Assembly: GCF_014648635.1 (NCBI RefSeq)
Contig: NZ_BMRM01000002.1
Span: 248,001 to 312,000 of the forward strand
From: Streptomyces cinerochromogenes
GTDB taxonomy: Bacteria > Actinomycetota > Actinomycetes > Streptomycetales > Streptomycetaceae
Reading direction: 5' to 3'
DNA length: 64,000 nt
Shown here: positions 24,320 through 32,963 of the stretch, piece by piece
How positions within the stretch are numbered: position 1 is the first letter of the stretch
How the letters are laid out: each line of letters opens with the position of its first letter
Translations under genes and position numbers: made by a program
The notes under the pieces: model-generated
What the model was told of the DNA's origin: nothing
The model's database searches: none
The model's input: the letters and a program-made list of their open reading frames with translations, nothing else

Positions 24320-25177
24320 TCAGTCGGCGTACGTTTTCGCCACATCCGCGATGAATTGCCGGGGCGCCTCCACATTGAGGGACTGTGCCCGCAGATGCTC
24401 ATACATCACGGCGTACTTCTGCACGTCCTGCGCCTTCTCCAGGTAGAGGTCGCTGGTGACGCCCTCCAGGTACACCACGCTGGAGTCGGCCGCGTCGGCG
24501 AACTCCAGGATCGCGTACTGGCCGTTGAGCCCCGGGTGCGCGCCCACGTCGAAGGGCAGCACCTGCACGGTGACGTGCGGCAGCTGCGACATCTCGATCA
24601 GGTGCTCCAGCTGCTCCCGCATCACCAGCCGGCTGCCCACGACCCGCTTGAGCGCGGCCTCGTCCAGCACCACCCACAGCCGGAGCGGGTTGTTCTGGGC
24701 GGTGATACGTTCCTGTCGGCGCATCCGCACCTGGACGCGCTTCTCGATCTCGGCGGTCGACGTCTCGGGCAACGCGCCCTGCACCAGGGCCTCGGCGTAG
24801 GCCCGGGTCTGCAACAGGCCGGTCACCAGCTGGGGTTCGTACACCCGCAGCGACTCGGCGTCGGTCTCCAGACCGATGTACACGCTGTACGGGATGTCGC
24901 CGAAGGTGTGCCACCAGCCCTGCTGCCGGGAGTCCCGGGCCATCTCCATCAGCGAGTCGACGATCCGCTGGTCCTCGACCTCGTACACCCCGCACAGGTC
25001 GCGCACATCGCGCTGGCTGATGCTTCTCCGGCCGTTCTCCAGCCTGCTGATCTTCGACTGCGACACGAGCAGCCGCTCCGCCACCTCTTCGGCCGTCATG
25101 CCCTTCAGCTCGCGAAGTCTGCGCAGCTCCTGGCCCAGCCGGCGCCGCCTGACGGTGGGATTGACATTGGACGCCAC
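24320..25177 (-). CDS. XRE-type regulator with DUF5753 domain (WhiJ-like)
   Basis: The GTG at 25177 follows GGAGGTGCAC. The 285-residue protein has an XRE helix-turn-helix (residues about 15-70, GMTAEEVAERLLVSQSKISRLE) and a DUF5753 domain from about residue 100. In that domain conserved stretches include SVYIGLETDAESLRVYEPQLVTGLLQT and LDEAALKR. The family forms the regulator half of XRE/DUF397 pairs. The downstream DUF397 gene (23939) is its cognate partner. Confidence 0.92.
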   Translation of the reverse strand: MASNVNPTVRRRRLGQELRRLRELKGMTAEEVAERLLVSQSKISRLENGRRSISQRDVRDLCGVYEVEDQRIVDSLMEMARDSRQQGWWHTFGDIPYSVYIGLETDAESLRVYEPQLVTGLLQTRAYAEALVQGALPETSTAEIEKRVQVRMRRQERITAQNNPLRLWVVLDEAALKRVVGSRLVMREQLEHLIEMSQLPHVTVQVLPFDVGAHPGLNGQYAILEFADAADSSVVYLEGVTSDLYLEKAQDVQKYAVMYEHLRAQSLNVEAPRQFIADVAKTYAD

Positions 25178-25321
25178 GGGACGTGCACCTCCGGCTGACT
25201 GCCTGTTGCTTAACACTTTCCGTATCTGCTGTTGAGCAGACTGCCACCAAGGTGCTTTCTACCGCTGGGAAACGGAGGATATGCGACGGCCCCCTCGAAC
25301 TCCTGTCCTCGCGGACGCAGT

Positions 25322-25364
25322 CGAGCGGGGCGGCGAGACCACAGGGGTCTCACCGCCCCGCTCG
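25322..25364 (-). terminator. Strong hairpin after the GPP34 gene
   Basis: CGAGCGGGGCGGCGAGACC pairs with its inverted copy with one mismatch over 19 bp and a short loop. It is downstream of the minus-strand GPP34 gene and upstream of the XRE gene promoter. Confidence 0.75.
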
Positions 25365-25410
25365 GACCAGCGGCTCCCGAACCGGGTCTTGTGGGGACCG
25401 GGGCGACGGC

Positions 25411-26166
25411 TCAGTGGGCCACGGCGCGTGCCATGGACCCACGGCGCGGCTGCATCGGAACCCCGCGTGCGGGTTCCGCCGCCGACCGGACACCGGGCGC
25501 TGCCTGCCGGCCGGCCGTGGCCGGCCCGCGGCGTGGCTGTGCGGCCGCGCCGTTCTGCACGTCCATGACAGCGTGCGCGACCAGCCCGCCCATGGGGTCG
25601 TGCCGGATCAGGTCCCGCAACCGGGACCTGGACGAACGCCCCTCGTTGCCGGGGTACAGGTGCTTGCCGAGCCCGACGGCGTGCGCCAGGGCGGCGAGCG
25701 CCGCGGTCCGCGGGTCCGGCGGTACGCCGGTGCGGATCGCGGAATCCAGCCGGGACCTGATCTCCCGGCTGATGGCGGTGTCCGTCGCCTGGTAACGCGT
25801 CGTCGGCAGCACCCCGCACATCTGGCCGGGCACGGCGGCGACCATGCCGCACCGCTCCAGATGCGAGAGGTACGTCTGCCTGAGCCCCAGCCGGGGCCCG
25901 CCGATCCAGTGGACGGCACGCACGGGAGCGCCACGCCTTCGCAGCAACTCCAACGCGCAGTCCAGAGTCGGATCTCCTGTCGGCCGTGGTACCACCACGG
26001 CGATACGATCCCCGTCTGGGGCTATCCGTCCGGCCAGCGCCAGCTCCACTAGCTGTGCACCGGCCAGACCGAGGTCGAGCGACTGCGGCTGTGCAGTGGT
26101 ACCCGTGGCCGGGTCCAGTGCCAGCAACAGAAGCTCCTCCGGAAGTGTTCTGCGGCTCCTGCCCAT
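25411..26166 (-). CDS. GPP34 family protein (Golgi phosphoprotein 3-like)
   Basis: The 251-residue protein has the GPP34 hallmark start (LPEELLLLALDPATG), the helix GLAGAQLVELALAGRI, and the C-terminal helices ALAALAHAVGLGKHLYP and RSRLRDLIRHDPM. Eukaryotic GOLPH3 binds phosphatidylinositol-4-phosphate; the bacterial members are conserved in Streptomyces but their function is not known. The last ~55 residues (Ala/Pro/Arg-rich) are low complexity. It is monocistronic with its own terminator. Confidence 0.9.
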   Translation of the reverse strand: MGRSRRTLPEELLLLALDPATGTTAQPQSLDLGLAGAQLVELALAGRIAPDGDRIAVVVPRPTGDPTLDCALELLRRRGAPVRAVHWIGGPRLGLRQTYLSHLERCGMVAAVPGQMCGVLPTTRYQATDTAISREIRSRLDSAIRTGVPPDPRTAALAALAHAVGLGKHLYPGNEGRSSRSRLRDLIRHDPMGGLVAHAVMDVQNGAAAQPRRGPATAGRQAAPGVRSAAEPARGVPMQPRRGSMARAVAH

Positions 26167-26362
26167 CCATGCCTCCCCGCGTGGATGAATGACAGGGTGA
26201 CCCCTCTCACATTGGTCTGTCGAGGGTGCGTGACCGGTTCGTGAGGGAACCGGCAGGTATGTCGTTCTCGTCTACCGCAGGGGCCAAGCCCTCACACAGG
26301 ACACTGGTACATGGTTCGGACAGGGCGCACACGTGGACGTGCGACGCATGGAGGAGGCATCG

Positions 26363-29056
26363 GTGGCGGGCGAGTCCCCCGACAGGTCGAAGCAGCGCGA
26401 GTCGTCGGCGGAACCGACGTCGGGGAGCGCGGGTTCGGTTCCCGAGGCGCGCGATCCGCGTCTCGCCGTGTCCCGCGAAAAGGATTCCTCGGGCGGCGGC
26501 GGCACGGACATGGCGACGAAGGTCCTGACGGTACGACCGGAACCCCCCACCGAACCCGAGCCGACCGCCGCCGACGACGAATCCGCCCTCAAGGCAGCGG
26601 TCTCCGCCTGGGTCCGCGCCCCCAAGCCCGGCACACCTGCAAACCCGGCCGCCTCCAAGTCGGGGGCCGAGGACGAGGCTGAGGGTCCGTCGGACGAAGA
26701 GCTGAAGACCGAGAAGGCGTCTGACGCGGACGCCGACGAGGCCCAGGAGGCCGAGGACAAGGGGCAGTCCGGCACGCGGGGCCGGGCTGAGGGCCGGTCA
26801 AACGCGAAGGACGAGGCCGCGGGGGCCTCCGACGCGAGCGCCGAGGCCGAGACGGAGGCGGAGCCGAAGGCGGAGCCGAAGGCGGAGCCGAAGGCGAAGT
26901 CGAAGGGCGAGGAGCCGTCCGCCGCGGAGGCCGAGGGCGAGGCGGACGCGGAGGAGCGTGCGGACGCCGACGCCGATACGGACGCGAAGGCTGACGCCGA
27001 GTCGGACGCCAAGGGCGAGGCGAAGGCTGACCCCAAGGCCGACGCCGACGCGGATGCGAAGCCGGACGCCAAGACGGACGCCAAGGGCGAGGCGAAGGCT
27101 GACGCGAAGGCTGACCCCAAGGCCGACGCCGACGCGGATGCGAAGCCGGACGCGAAGGCTGACGCCAAGGCCGACGCGAAGGAGGCCGCAGGTGACGCGG
27201 AGGCCCCCGCCGACGGCGCAGCCGAGACGGAGAAGGCCGAGGACGGGCCGGAGGCCGCCGACGGCGGGGACGCCCCACAGGGGCCACCCGCAGACGACGA
27301 CGAAAGCCGCACGGGTGGTGCGGGTGGGAAGACGGACGCCGACGGCGAAGCCGAGGCCGAGGCGCCCGCCGACGCGCCGCAGGCAACCCGTGCGGGCGGG
27401 AAGACGGACGCCGACGGCGAAGCCGAGGCCGAGGCGCCCGCCGACGCGCCGCAGGCAACCCGTGCGGGTGGGAAGACGGACGCCGACGGCGAAGCCGAGG
27501 CGTACGTCGATCAGCCGACCACCGTCTTCAAGGCCGTACAGCCCAAGAAGCCCGCCGTCGACCAGCCCACGACCATGCTCAAGCTCGGCGGCAAGCCCAA
27601 GCCGCCGGAGTCGGACTCCGAGCGCACGAGCAAGTTCGTCGCGCTGAAGGACGACCTGACCAAGCCGGCCGCCCCCAAGCCCGCCACCCCCAAGCCGGCC
27701 ACCCCCTCGGCGGCCCCGGACGCCACCACCCCCGTCCCCCAGGTCGGCCCCGAGCGGACCACCCAGCAGCCGCTCCCGCCCAAGCCCCCGCTGGACCTGC
27801 TGGCCGAGCTGACGAACACGCCGCCGCCCCCGGAGACCCCGGTCCGCACGCTCGTGCGCCGGATCAAGATCTGGACCCCGCTGGTCCTGCTCCTGGTGAT
27901 CGTCTTCGCGGTCGTACAGGCGTTCCGCCCGCTGCCGTCCCCCGCCCTCGCGCTGACCGCCGAGGAGACGTACACCTTCGACGGCGGCACCACGAACCTG
28001 CCGTGGCCCGGCGAGGGCCAGGGCTGGATCGACGCGGACGGCGTCGGCACGATGGGCCACTTCGGCAAGCAGACCCCCGTGGCCATCGGCTCGGTCGCCA
28101 AGACGATGACCGCGTACATCATCCTCAGGGAGCACCCGCTGAAGGCGGGCGAGGAGGGCCCCAAGATCAAGATCGACGCGAAGGCGGAGAAGGAGGGCGG
28201 CTACAACAAGGCCGGCGAGTCCACCCTCGACACCGTCCACGCCGGCCAGTACCTCACCGAGAAGCAGGCCCTGTCGGCCGTCATGATCCCCTCCGCCAAC
28301 AACATCGCCCGGCTCCTCGCCCGCTGGGACGTGGGCTCGGAGGCGGCGTTCGTGAAGAAGATGAACGCCACCGCCCGGGAGCTGGGGATGACCCGCACGA
28401 CGTACACCGACCCTTCGGGCCTGAAGGAGACCACCGTCTCCACGGCCGAGGACCAGGTGAAGCTGGGCCGCGCGTTCGTGAAGGTCCCGGCCCTGGTCGC
28501 CATCAGCAGCGCGGCCAGCTGGACGGATCCCTCGGGCAAGTTCTGGCCCAACTACAACGAGCTGCCGTTCAAGATCGGCGCGATCGGCATCAAGACCGGC
28601 AGCACCACCGCGGCCGGCGGCAACCTGCTCTTCGCCTCCCGCAAGAAGGTCGACGGGCAGACGGTCACCCTCGTCGGCGCGATCCTCGGCCAGCACAAGA
28701 GGGAGATCCTCAAGACGGTCAACACGGTCAGCAAGACCGCGCTGCTCGCCGCCCAGGACGCGCTGACCTCGTCGAAGATCCTGAAGAAGGGCGACGTGGT
28801 CGGCTACGTGGACGACCGGCTCGGCGGCCACACCCCGATCGTGGTCACGAAGGACGTCACGGCGCCCGGCTGGGCCGGGATGAAGGTGAAGCTGTCGTTC
28901 GCCTCCGGGACGGTGCCGCACACCGCGAAGGCCGGGACCCGCGTCGGGACGCTCACCGTGGGTGACGGGACGGCCGGTGCGGTGAAGGTTCCGGTGGCCC
29001 TGCAGAAGGATCTGGCCGAGCCCGGTCTCGGCGCCAAGCTGACCCGCCTGGGCTGA
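26363..29056 (+). CDS. D-alanyl-D-alanine carboxypeptidase with long cytosolic low-complexity domain
   Basis: The GTG at 26363 is preceded by GGAGGAGG; ATGs at 26333 and 26348 are alternatives. The 897-residue protein has three parts. Residues 1-500 are Ala/Asp/Glu/Lys-rich and disordered, including degenerate AKAD-type repeats and a 24-residue unit (AGGKTDADGEAEAE...) present twice plus a partial third. A membrane helix spans about 503-523. An extracellular penicillin-binding domain carries S577-V-A-K, S644-A-N and K744-T-G motifs, intact for a low-molecular-mass DD-carboxypeptidase, and a C-terminal beta domain follows. Typical enzymes are about 400 residues, so the cytosolic half is extra. 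Confidence 0.9.
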   Translation: MAGESPDRSKQRESSAEPTSGSAGSVPEARDPRLAVSREKDSSGGGGTDMATKVLTVRPEPPTEPEPTAADDESALKAAVSAWVRAPKPGTPANPAASKSGAEDEAEGPSDEELKTEKASDADADEAQEAEDKGQSGTRGRAEGRSNAKDEAAGASDASAEAETEAEPKAEPKAEPKAKSKGEEPSAAEAEGEADAEERADADADTDAKADAESDAKGEAKADPKADADADAKPDAKTDAKGEAKADAKADPKADADADAKPDAKADAKADAKEAAGDAEAPADGAAETEKAEDGPEAADGGDAPQGPPADDDESRTGGAGGKTDADGEAEAEAPADAPQATRAGGKTDADGEAEAEAPADAPQATRAGGKTDADGEAEAYVDQPTTVFKAVQPKKPAVDQPTTMLKLGGKPKPPESDSERTSKFVALKDDLTKPAAPKPATPKPATPSAAPDATTPVPQVGPERTTQQPLPPKPPLDLLAELTNTPPPPETPVRTLVRRIKIWTPLVLLLVIVFAVVQAFRPLPSPALALTAEETYTFDGGTTNLPWPGEGQGWIDADGVGTMGHFGKQTPVAIGSVAKTMTAYIILREHPLKAGEEGPKIKIDAKAEKEGGYNKAGESTLDTVHAGQYLTEKQALSAVMIPSANNIARLLARWDVGSEAAFVKKMNATARELGMTRTTYTDPSGLKETTVSTAEDQVKLGRAFVKVPALVAISSAASWTDPSGKFWPNYNELPFKIGAIGIKTGSTTAAGGNLLFASRKKVDGQTVTLVGAILGQHKREILKTVNTVSKTALLAAQDALTSSKILKKGDVVGYVDDRLGGHTPIVVTKDVTAPGWAGMKVKLSFASGTVPHTAKAGTRVGTLTVGDGTAGAVKVPVALQKDLAEPGLGAKLTRLG

Positions 29057-29076
29057 CCGCCCGCCCCGCCCGCAGC

Positions 29077-29126
29077 GCACCCCGCCCTACGTCGGGCCCC
29101 CACCCGGGGGCCCCGTGGCGGGGTGC
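29077..29126 (+). terminator. Hairpin after the DD-carboxypeptidase gene
   Basis: GCACCCCGCC and GGCGGGGTGC form a 10-bp perfect stem, with a second nested GGGCCCCC/GGGGGCCC hairpin between the arms. It begins 20 nt after the stop. Confidence 0.75.
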
Positions 29127-29254
29127 GTGCTAGCGTCACGAATCGGGGCAGGTCGCCGGTCCCGGGGACCGGGCCGCGAATGGGACGGAAAACGGCCGGG
29201 AACACCGAGGGAAGCGGCCGAGACCAGAAAACGGGACACGGGGAGTGCCTTCAG

Positions 29255-31129
29255 GTGGCCACAGCGGAGCCGACACGCGCCGACGAAGCAGATCCGGGCC
29301 CGGGATCCGGCCCGCGAATACGTCCGTCCATGACGGACAGGCCTGACGCGGACAGCCGCACCGCGGAGAGGCGCGCCTTCGGCGTACGCCCCGACGTACG
29401 ACCCGGCGAACGACCCGACGCGCACCCCGACCCGCGCTCCGACCGGCGCGCGCGTCCGCTCGCCGCCCTGGAGCCCCTCCGCCGGCGCATGCTCCGGCAC
29501 CCCGTGCTGTCGGTCACGGCGCTCGCCGGTGTCCTGCACATCATCTGGTTCTTCACGTTCGCGAACAGCGGCGGCGATCTGGCGGCGCAGGACGCGTGGG
29601 CGGAGTTCGTCGGCCGGCACCCGGACTCGGCGTACAACCTCGCCTGGTACGGGGGCATGCACCCGGTGTCGTACAGCGTGGTGTCGCCGTACCTGATGTC
29701 GGTCCTCGGCGTCCGTACGACGATGATGATCGCCGGAACGCTGTCGGCGGGCCTGCTGACGATGGTCCTCATCCGCAGCCGGGCGGTGCGGAACCCGCTG
29801 TGGGCCTCGCTCGCCGGGGTCTTCGCGCTGCTGTGCAACGCGATCTCCGGCCGGGTCACCTTCGGCCTCGGCACGATGTTCGCGCTCGGCGCGGTCGCGG
29901 CCGTGTTCTGCTGGCCGTACCGGTGGCGGTACAAACGCTGGGCGAAGGCCCTGGTCGCCGCCCCGCTGGCCGCGCTCGCCACGATGGCCTCGCCGGTCGC
30001 CGGGCTGTTCGTGGGCCTGGTCGCGGTCGCGCTCTTCCTGCAGAAGCGGCGGCCGGGCGCCTGGGCGCTGGGGCTCGCGCCGTCGGCGGTGGTCGCGGTG
30101 TCGGCCTGGCTGTTCCCGTTCTCCGGCACCCAGCCGATGATCTTCGGCTCGGTGGTGCTGCCCCTGCTGTACGGCCTGTTCTGCCTGTTCCTGGTGCCGA
30201 AGGAGTGGGTGACGGTACGGCTGACGGCCGCCGTCTACAGCGTCTCCGTGGTCCTGGTCTGGCTGATCAACTCGCAGATCGGGTCGAACATCTCGCGGCT
30301 GCCGATGCTGTTCGCGGGCGCGACACTGGTCGCGGCCCTGCCGTACACCGTGCCGCGGTCCCGCAAGTGGTACGTGACCGTGCTGGCCTTCCTCGGCTTC
30401 GTCGGCTGGCTCGGCTTCAAGTCGGTGGACGACATCATCCACACCACGCCGGCCGCGTCCTGGGCGCGGGAGCTCGCCCCGCTCGTCAACCAGCTGCAGA
30501 AGGCCGGCGCCGAGAAGGGCCGTGTCGAGGTGGTCCCGGCCCGCTCGCATCGCGAGGCGTCCGCGCTCGCGCCGTACGTCAACCTGGCCCGCGGCTGGAA
30601 CCGGCAGGCCGACATGGAGCGCAACCCGCTCTTCTACGACGACACGCTCAACTCGGCGACCTACCACGAGTGGCTCCAGCGGTGGGCGGTGCACTACGTG
30701 GTGCTGCCCAAGGACAACGTGGACGGGGACGGCGGCGAGCGTGAGCTGCTCCAGCGCGGGATGCCGTACCTGAGGCAGATCTGGGGCGACGCCAACTGGC
30801 AGCTGTTCAAGGTGACCGATCCGACGTCGCTCGCCGAGCCGAACGCGGTGGTGGACCGGGCCGAGCAGGGCGAGATGACGCTGCGGGTGCGCAAGGCCGG
30901 GCGGATCCTGATCCGGATCCCGTACTCGCCGTGGCTGAGCGTCGTCGACGAGCACGGCAAGAGCCAGCCGTACGAGAAGACCAAGGCGTGTCTGATGGCG
31001 ACACCGGAGGATGTCGACGGCGACAAATGGACCGTGCTGCACGCGCCGAAGGCCGGGACGTACCGGCTGGCGGCGCCCTACCAGCTGCCGCGCGGCACGC
31101 CCTGCCCGGACGAGCTGAAGAAGCCGTGA
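29255..31129 (+). CDS. Polytopic membrane protein (glycosyltransferase-like topology)
   Basis: The GTG at 29255 is preceded by CGGGGAG; an ATG at 29330 is a later alternative. The 624-residue protein has a long Arg/Asp-rich cytosolic N-terminus, then about ten membrane segments (first HIIWFFTFANSGG) and an extracytoplasmic C-terminal domain of about 200 residues ending in DELKKP. The early DLAAQDAWAEFV acidic loop after the first segment resembles GT-C-type transferases, which use Asp in this loop, but the family is not certain. It is transcribed separately, after the carboxypeptidase terminator. Confidence 0.7.
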   Translation: MATAEPTRADEADPGPGSGPRIRPSMTDRPDADSRTAERRAFGVRPDVRPGERPDAHPDPRSDRRARPLAALEPLRRRMLRHPVLSVTALAGVLHIIWFFTFANSGGDLAAQDAWAEFVGRHPDSAYNLAWYGGMHPVSYSVVSPYLMSVLGVRTTMMIAGTLSAGLLTMVLIRSRAVRNPLWASLAGVFALLCNAISGRVTFGLGTMFALGAVAAVFCWPYRWRYKRWAKALVAAPLAALATMASPVAGLFVGLVAVALFLQKRRPGAWALGLAPSAVVAVSAWLFPFSGTQPMIFGSVVLPLLYGLFCLFLVPKEWVTVRLTAAVYSVSVVLVWLINSQIGSNISRLPMLFAGATLVAALPYTVPRSRKWYVTVLAFLGFVGWLGFKSVDDIIHTTPAASWARELAPLVNQLQKAGAEKGRVEVVPARSHREASALAPYVNLARGWNRQADMERNPLFYDDTLNSATYHEWLQRWAVHYVVLPKDNVDGDGGERELLQRGMPYLRQIWGDANWQLFKVTDPTSLAEPNAVVDRAEQGEMTLRVRKAGRILIRIPYSPWLSVVDEHGKSQPYEKTKACLMATPEDVDGDKWTVLHAPKAGTYRLAAPYQLPRGTPCPDELKKP

Positions 31130-31132
31130 CGG

Positions 31133-31972
31133 TCAGCGGAGCCGGTCGACGTACGTGTCCGTGCCCGGCACCGTCGGGATGAACGGCGCGACCAGCTCCA
31201 CCCGGCCCAGGCCCGACTGAGCCACCTGCTCCTCCAGGCCGGTGAAGTGCCCGGCCCAGCACGCGTGCGGGTCCCGCTCCAGGAACCACAGCAGTGTCAG
31301 CCGGGTGCCGACGCCCTCGACCTGCCGGACGTAGGTCATGCGGTCGCCCGGCAGCGGGGTCGGCCGGAACACGGTGACCAGCGCGGCCGGGGAGCCGGCG
31401 AGGCGGCGCGGCAGGTGCCGGGTGCGCAGCCACTCCAGCAGCGCGGCCCGCTGCTCCGGCGAGTCGCTGTCGATCACCTCGAGCACCAGGCCCGCGTACG
31501 GGTGGTCGAGGGCGTGGACGTCGCGGGGTCCGGCGGCGCCGTCCCGGTACACGGTGGTCTCGTGGTCCTGGAAGGCCGTGAAGACGTGGGTGCGGTCGTG
31601 GCAGACGCGGGCGTCCCGGTTGAGGCGCCGGTTGATGGCGACCGTCCACTTCATGTGGTCGTCGTAGCGGCCGGCGGTGATCCAGTAGGTGGAGAGGTAG
31701 CAGCCGGCGGTGACCGGCCGGGCGACCGCCGACGTCTCCGGGTAGCGCAGGAGCTGCAGCTCACGGGTGGCCACCCAGCGGCGGCCCGCGTACATCCAGG
31801 GCATGGCCATCGCGCCGGCGTAGTAGTGGTCGTCCTCGTACCAGCGGTTGTACGCGTACTCGTGGCCGGGGTGCGGCTCCACCATGGTGATCAGGGCGTG
31901 GCCGGGCCGGACCCCGTACGGGCCGACGGCGGCCAGCTCGGCGTACGTCTCGCTGCGGGTGTCCTCGCTCAA
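31133..31972 (-). CDS. EthD-like dimeric alpha-beta barrel protein
   Basis: The start is a TTG at 31972 (GTTGAGCGAG context) behind AAAGGGGAA. The 279-residue protein contains two ferredoxin-like halves. The first has HALITMVEPHPGHEYAYNRWYEDDHYYAGAM, typical of EthD/DUF4286-like proteins that bind a substrate carboxylate. Such proteins assist catabolism of ethers, steroids or other hydrophobic compounds. The divergent SDR gene starts 76 bp away, and an operator-like inverted repeat (32005-32019) lies between them. Confidence 0.7.
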   Translation of the reverse strand: MSEDTRSETYAELAAVGPYGVRPGHALITMVEPHPGHEYAYNRWYEDDHYYAGAMAMPWMYAGRRWVATRELQLLRYPETSAVARPVTAGCYLSTYWITAGRYDDHMKWTVAINRRLNRDARVCHDRTHVFTAFQDHETTVYRDGAAGPRDVHALDHPYAGLVLEVIDSDSPEQRAALLEWLRTRHLPRRLAGSPAALVTVFRPTPLPGDRMTYVRQVEGVGTRLTLLWFLERDPHACWAGHFTGLEEQVAQSGLGRVELVAPFIPTVPGTDTYVDRLR

Positions 31973-32004
31973 CGCGGTTCCCCTTTCCTGCGGTCGCCCA
32001 TACT

Positions 32005-32019
32005 CTGACGCTCCGTCAG
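32005..32019. promoter_or_regulatory. Operator-like inverted repeat CTGACG-CTC-CGTCAG
   Basis: A perfect 6-bp inverted repeat with 3-bp spacer sits between divergent EthD and SDR genes. The same motif recurs at 48336, 51352, 57142 (one mismatch) and 57169 (one mismatch). Confidence 0.7.
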
Positions 32020-32047
32020 GTAAAGCGCCAGGGTCCGGGAGGCCTCC

Positions 32048-32836
32048 ATGTCGCTGCTCGCGGGCAAGACCGTCGTCGTCTCCGGGGTCGGCGCCGGACT
32101 CGGCCACCAGGTCGCCGCCGCCGTCGTCCGGGACGGGGGGAACGCCGTCCTCGGCGCCCGCACCGAGGCGAACCTCGCCAGGAGCGCCGCCGCGATCGAT
32201 CCGGAGGGCGCGCGTACGGCGTTCCGGGCGGCGGACATCACCGACGAGGGACAGTGCGAGGCGCTGGCGGAGCTGGCGCGGGAGCGGTTCGGCGGGATCG
32301 ACGCGGTGGTGCAGGTGGCCGCCTGGGACTCGTACTTCGGCGGGCTGGCGGACGCCGACTTCGCGACCTGGCGGTCCGTCCTCGACGTGAACCTGCTGGG
32401 GACGCTGCGGATGACGCGGGCCTGCCTGCCGGCGCTGCGGGCGGCGGGCGGCGGGTCGGTGGTGTTCATCGGGACGCAGTCGGCCGTGGCCGCGCCCTCG
32501 CAGGTGCGGCAGGCCGCCTACGCCGCCTCGAAGGGGGCGCTGACCAGCGCGATGTACTCGCTGGCGCGGGAGCTGGGGCCGGACCGGATCCGGGTGAACT
32601 CGGTGCTGCCGGGCTGGATGTGGGGGCCGCCGGTGCAGGCGTACGTGCGGTTCGCCGCGCAGAGCGAGGGGGTGCCGGAGGAGGAGGTGCTGGGGCGGCT
32701 GACCGAGCGGATGGCGTTGCCGGAGCTGGCCACCGACGGGGATGTGGCGGACGCGGCGGTGTTCCTCGCCTCGGACCGGGCCAGGAGTATCACGGGGCAG
32801 TCCTTGCTGGTCAACGCGGGGGAGCTGATGCGCTAG
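32048..32836 (+). CDS. Short-chain dehydrogenase/reductase (SDR)
   Basis: The 262-residue protein is a classical SDR. The N-terminal nucleotide-binding strand is VVVSGVGAGLG, followed by NAVLGARTEANL. The catalytic Ser is in VVFIGTQSAVA, and Tyr/Lys are in AYAASKGAL (YxxxK). The C-terminus is IRVNSVLPGWMWGPP and SLLVNAGE. The substrate is unknown; NAD(P)-dependent oxidation of an alcohol is likely. It shares the operator at 32005 with the divergent EthD gene, so it probably belongs to the same catabolic regulon. Confidence 0.88.
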   Translation: MSLLAGKTVVVSGVGAGLGHQVAAAVVRDGGNAVLGARTEANLARSAAAIDPEGARTAFRAADITDEGQCEALAELARERFGGIDAVVQVAAWDSYFGGLADADFATWRSVLDVNLLGTLRMTRACLPALRAAGGGSVVFIGTQSAVAAPSQVRQAAYAASKGALTSAMYSLARELGPDRIRVNSVLPGWMWGPPVQAYVRFAAQSEGVPEEEVLGRLTERMALPELATDGDVADAAVFLASDRARSITGQSLLVNAGELMR

Positions 32837-32861
32837 GCCGGGAGCGGAACGCATCGCATAC

Positions 32862-32877
32862 GTTCATGATGATGAAC
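32862..32877. promoter_or_regulatory. Inverted repeat GTTCAT-GATG-ATGAAC upstream of symporter
   Basis: A 6-bp perfect inverted repeat with 4-bp spacer in an unusually AT-rich promoter region. It precedes TTGACC (32911), a possible -35 box, by about 34 bp. It may be an operator of the symporter gene. Confidence 0.4.
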
Positions 32878-32963
32878 ACAGGTCATCACAACGAACAATT
32901 TTACCGCGACTTGACCTTCCGCTTGCTTGTCGCGTTCATGTGGACAGACCCACGATCGGGCAC

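Noticed and set aside
29123..29254. Upstream extension of the polytopic membrane protein
   Set aside because: Arg/Gly-rich sequence without a ribosome binding site before it; GTG 29255 with CGGGGAG fits better.
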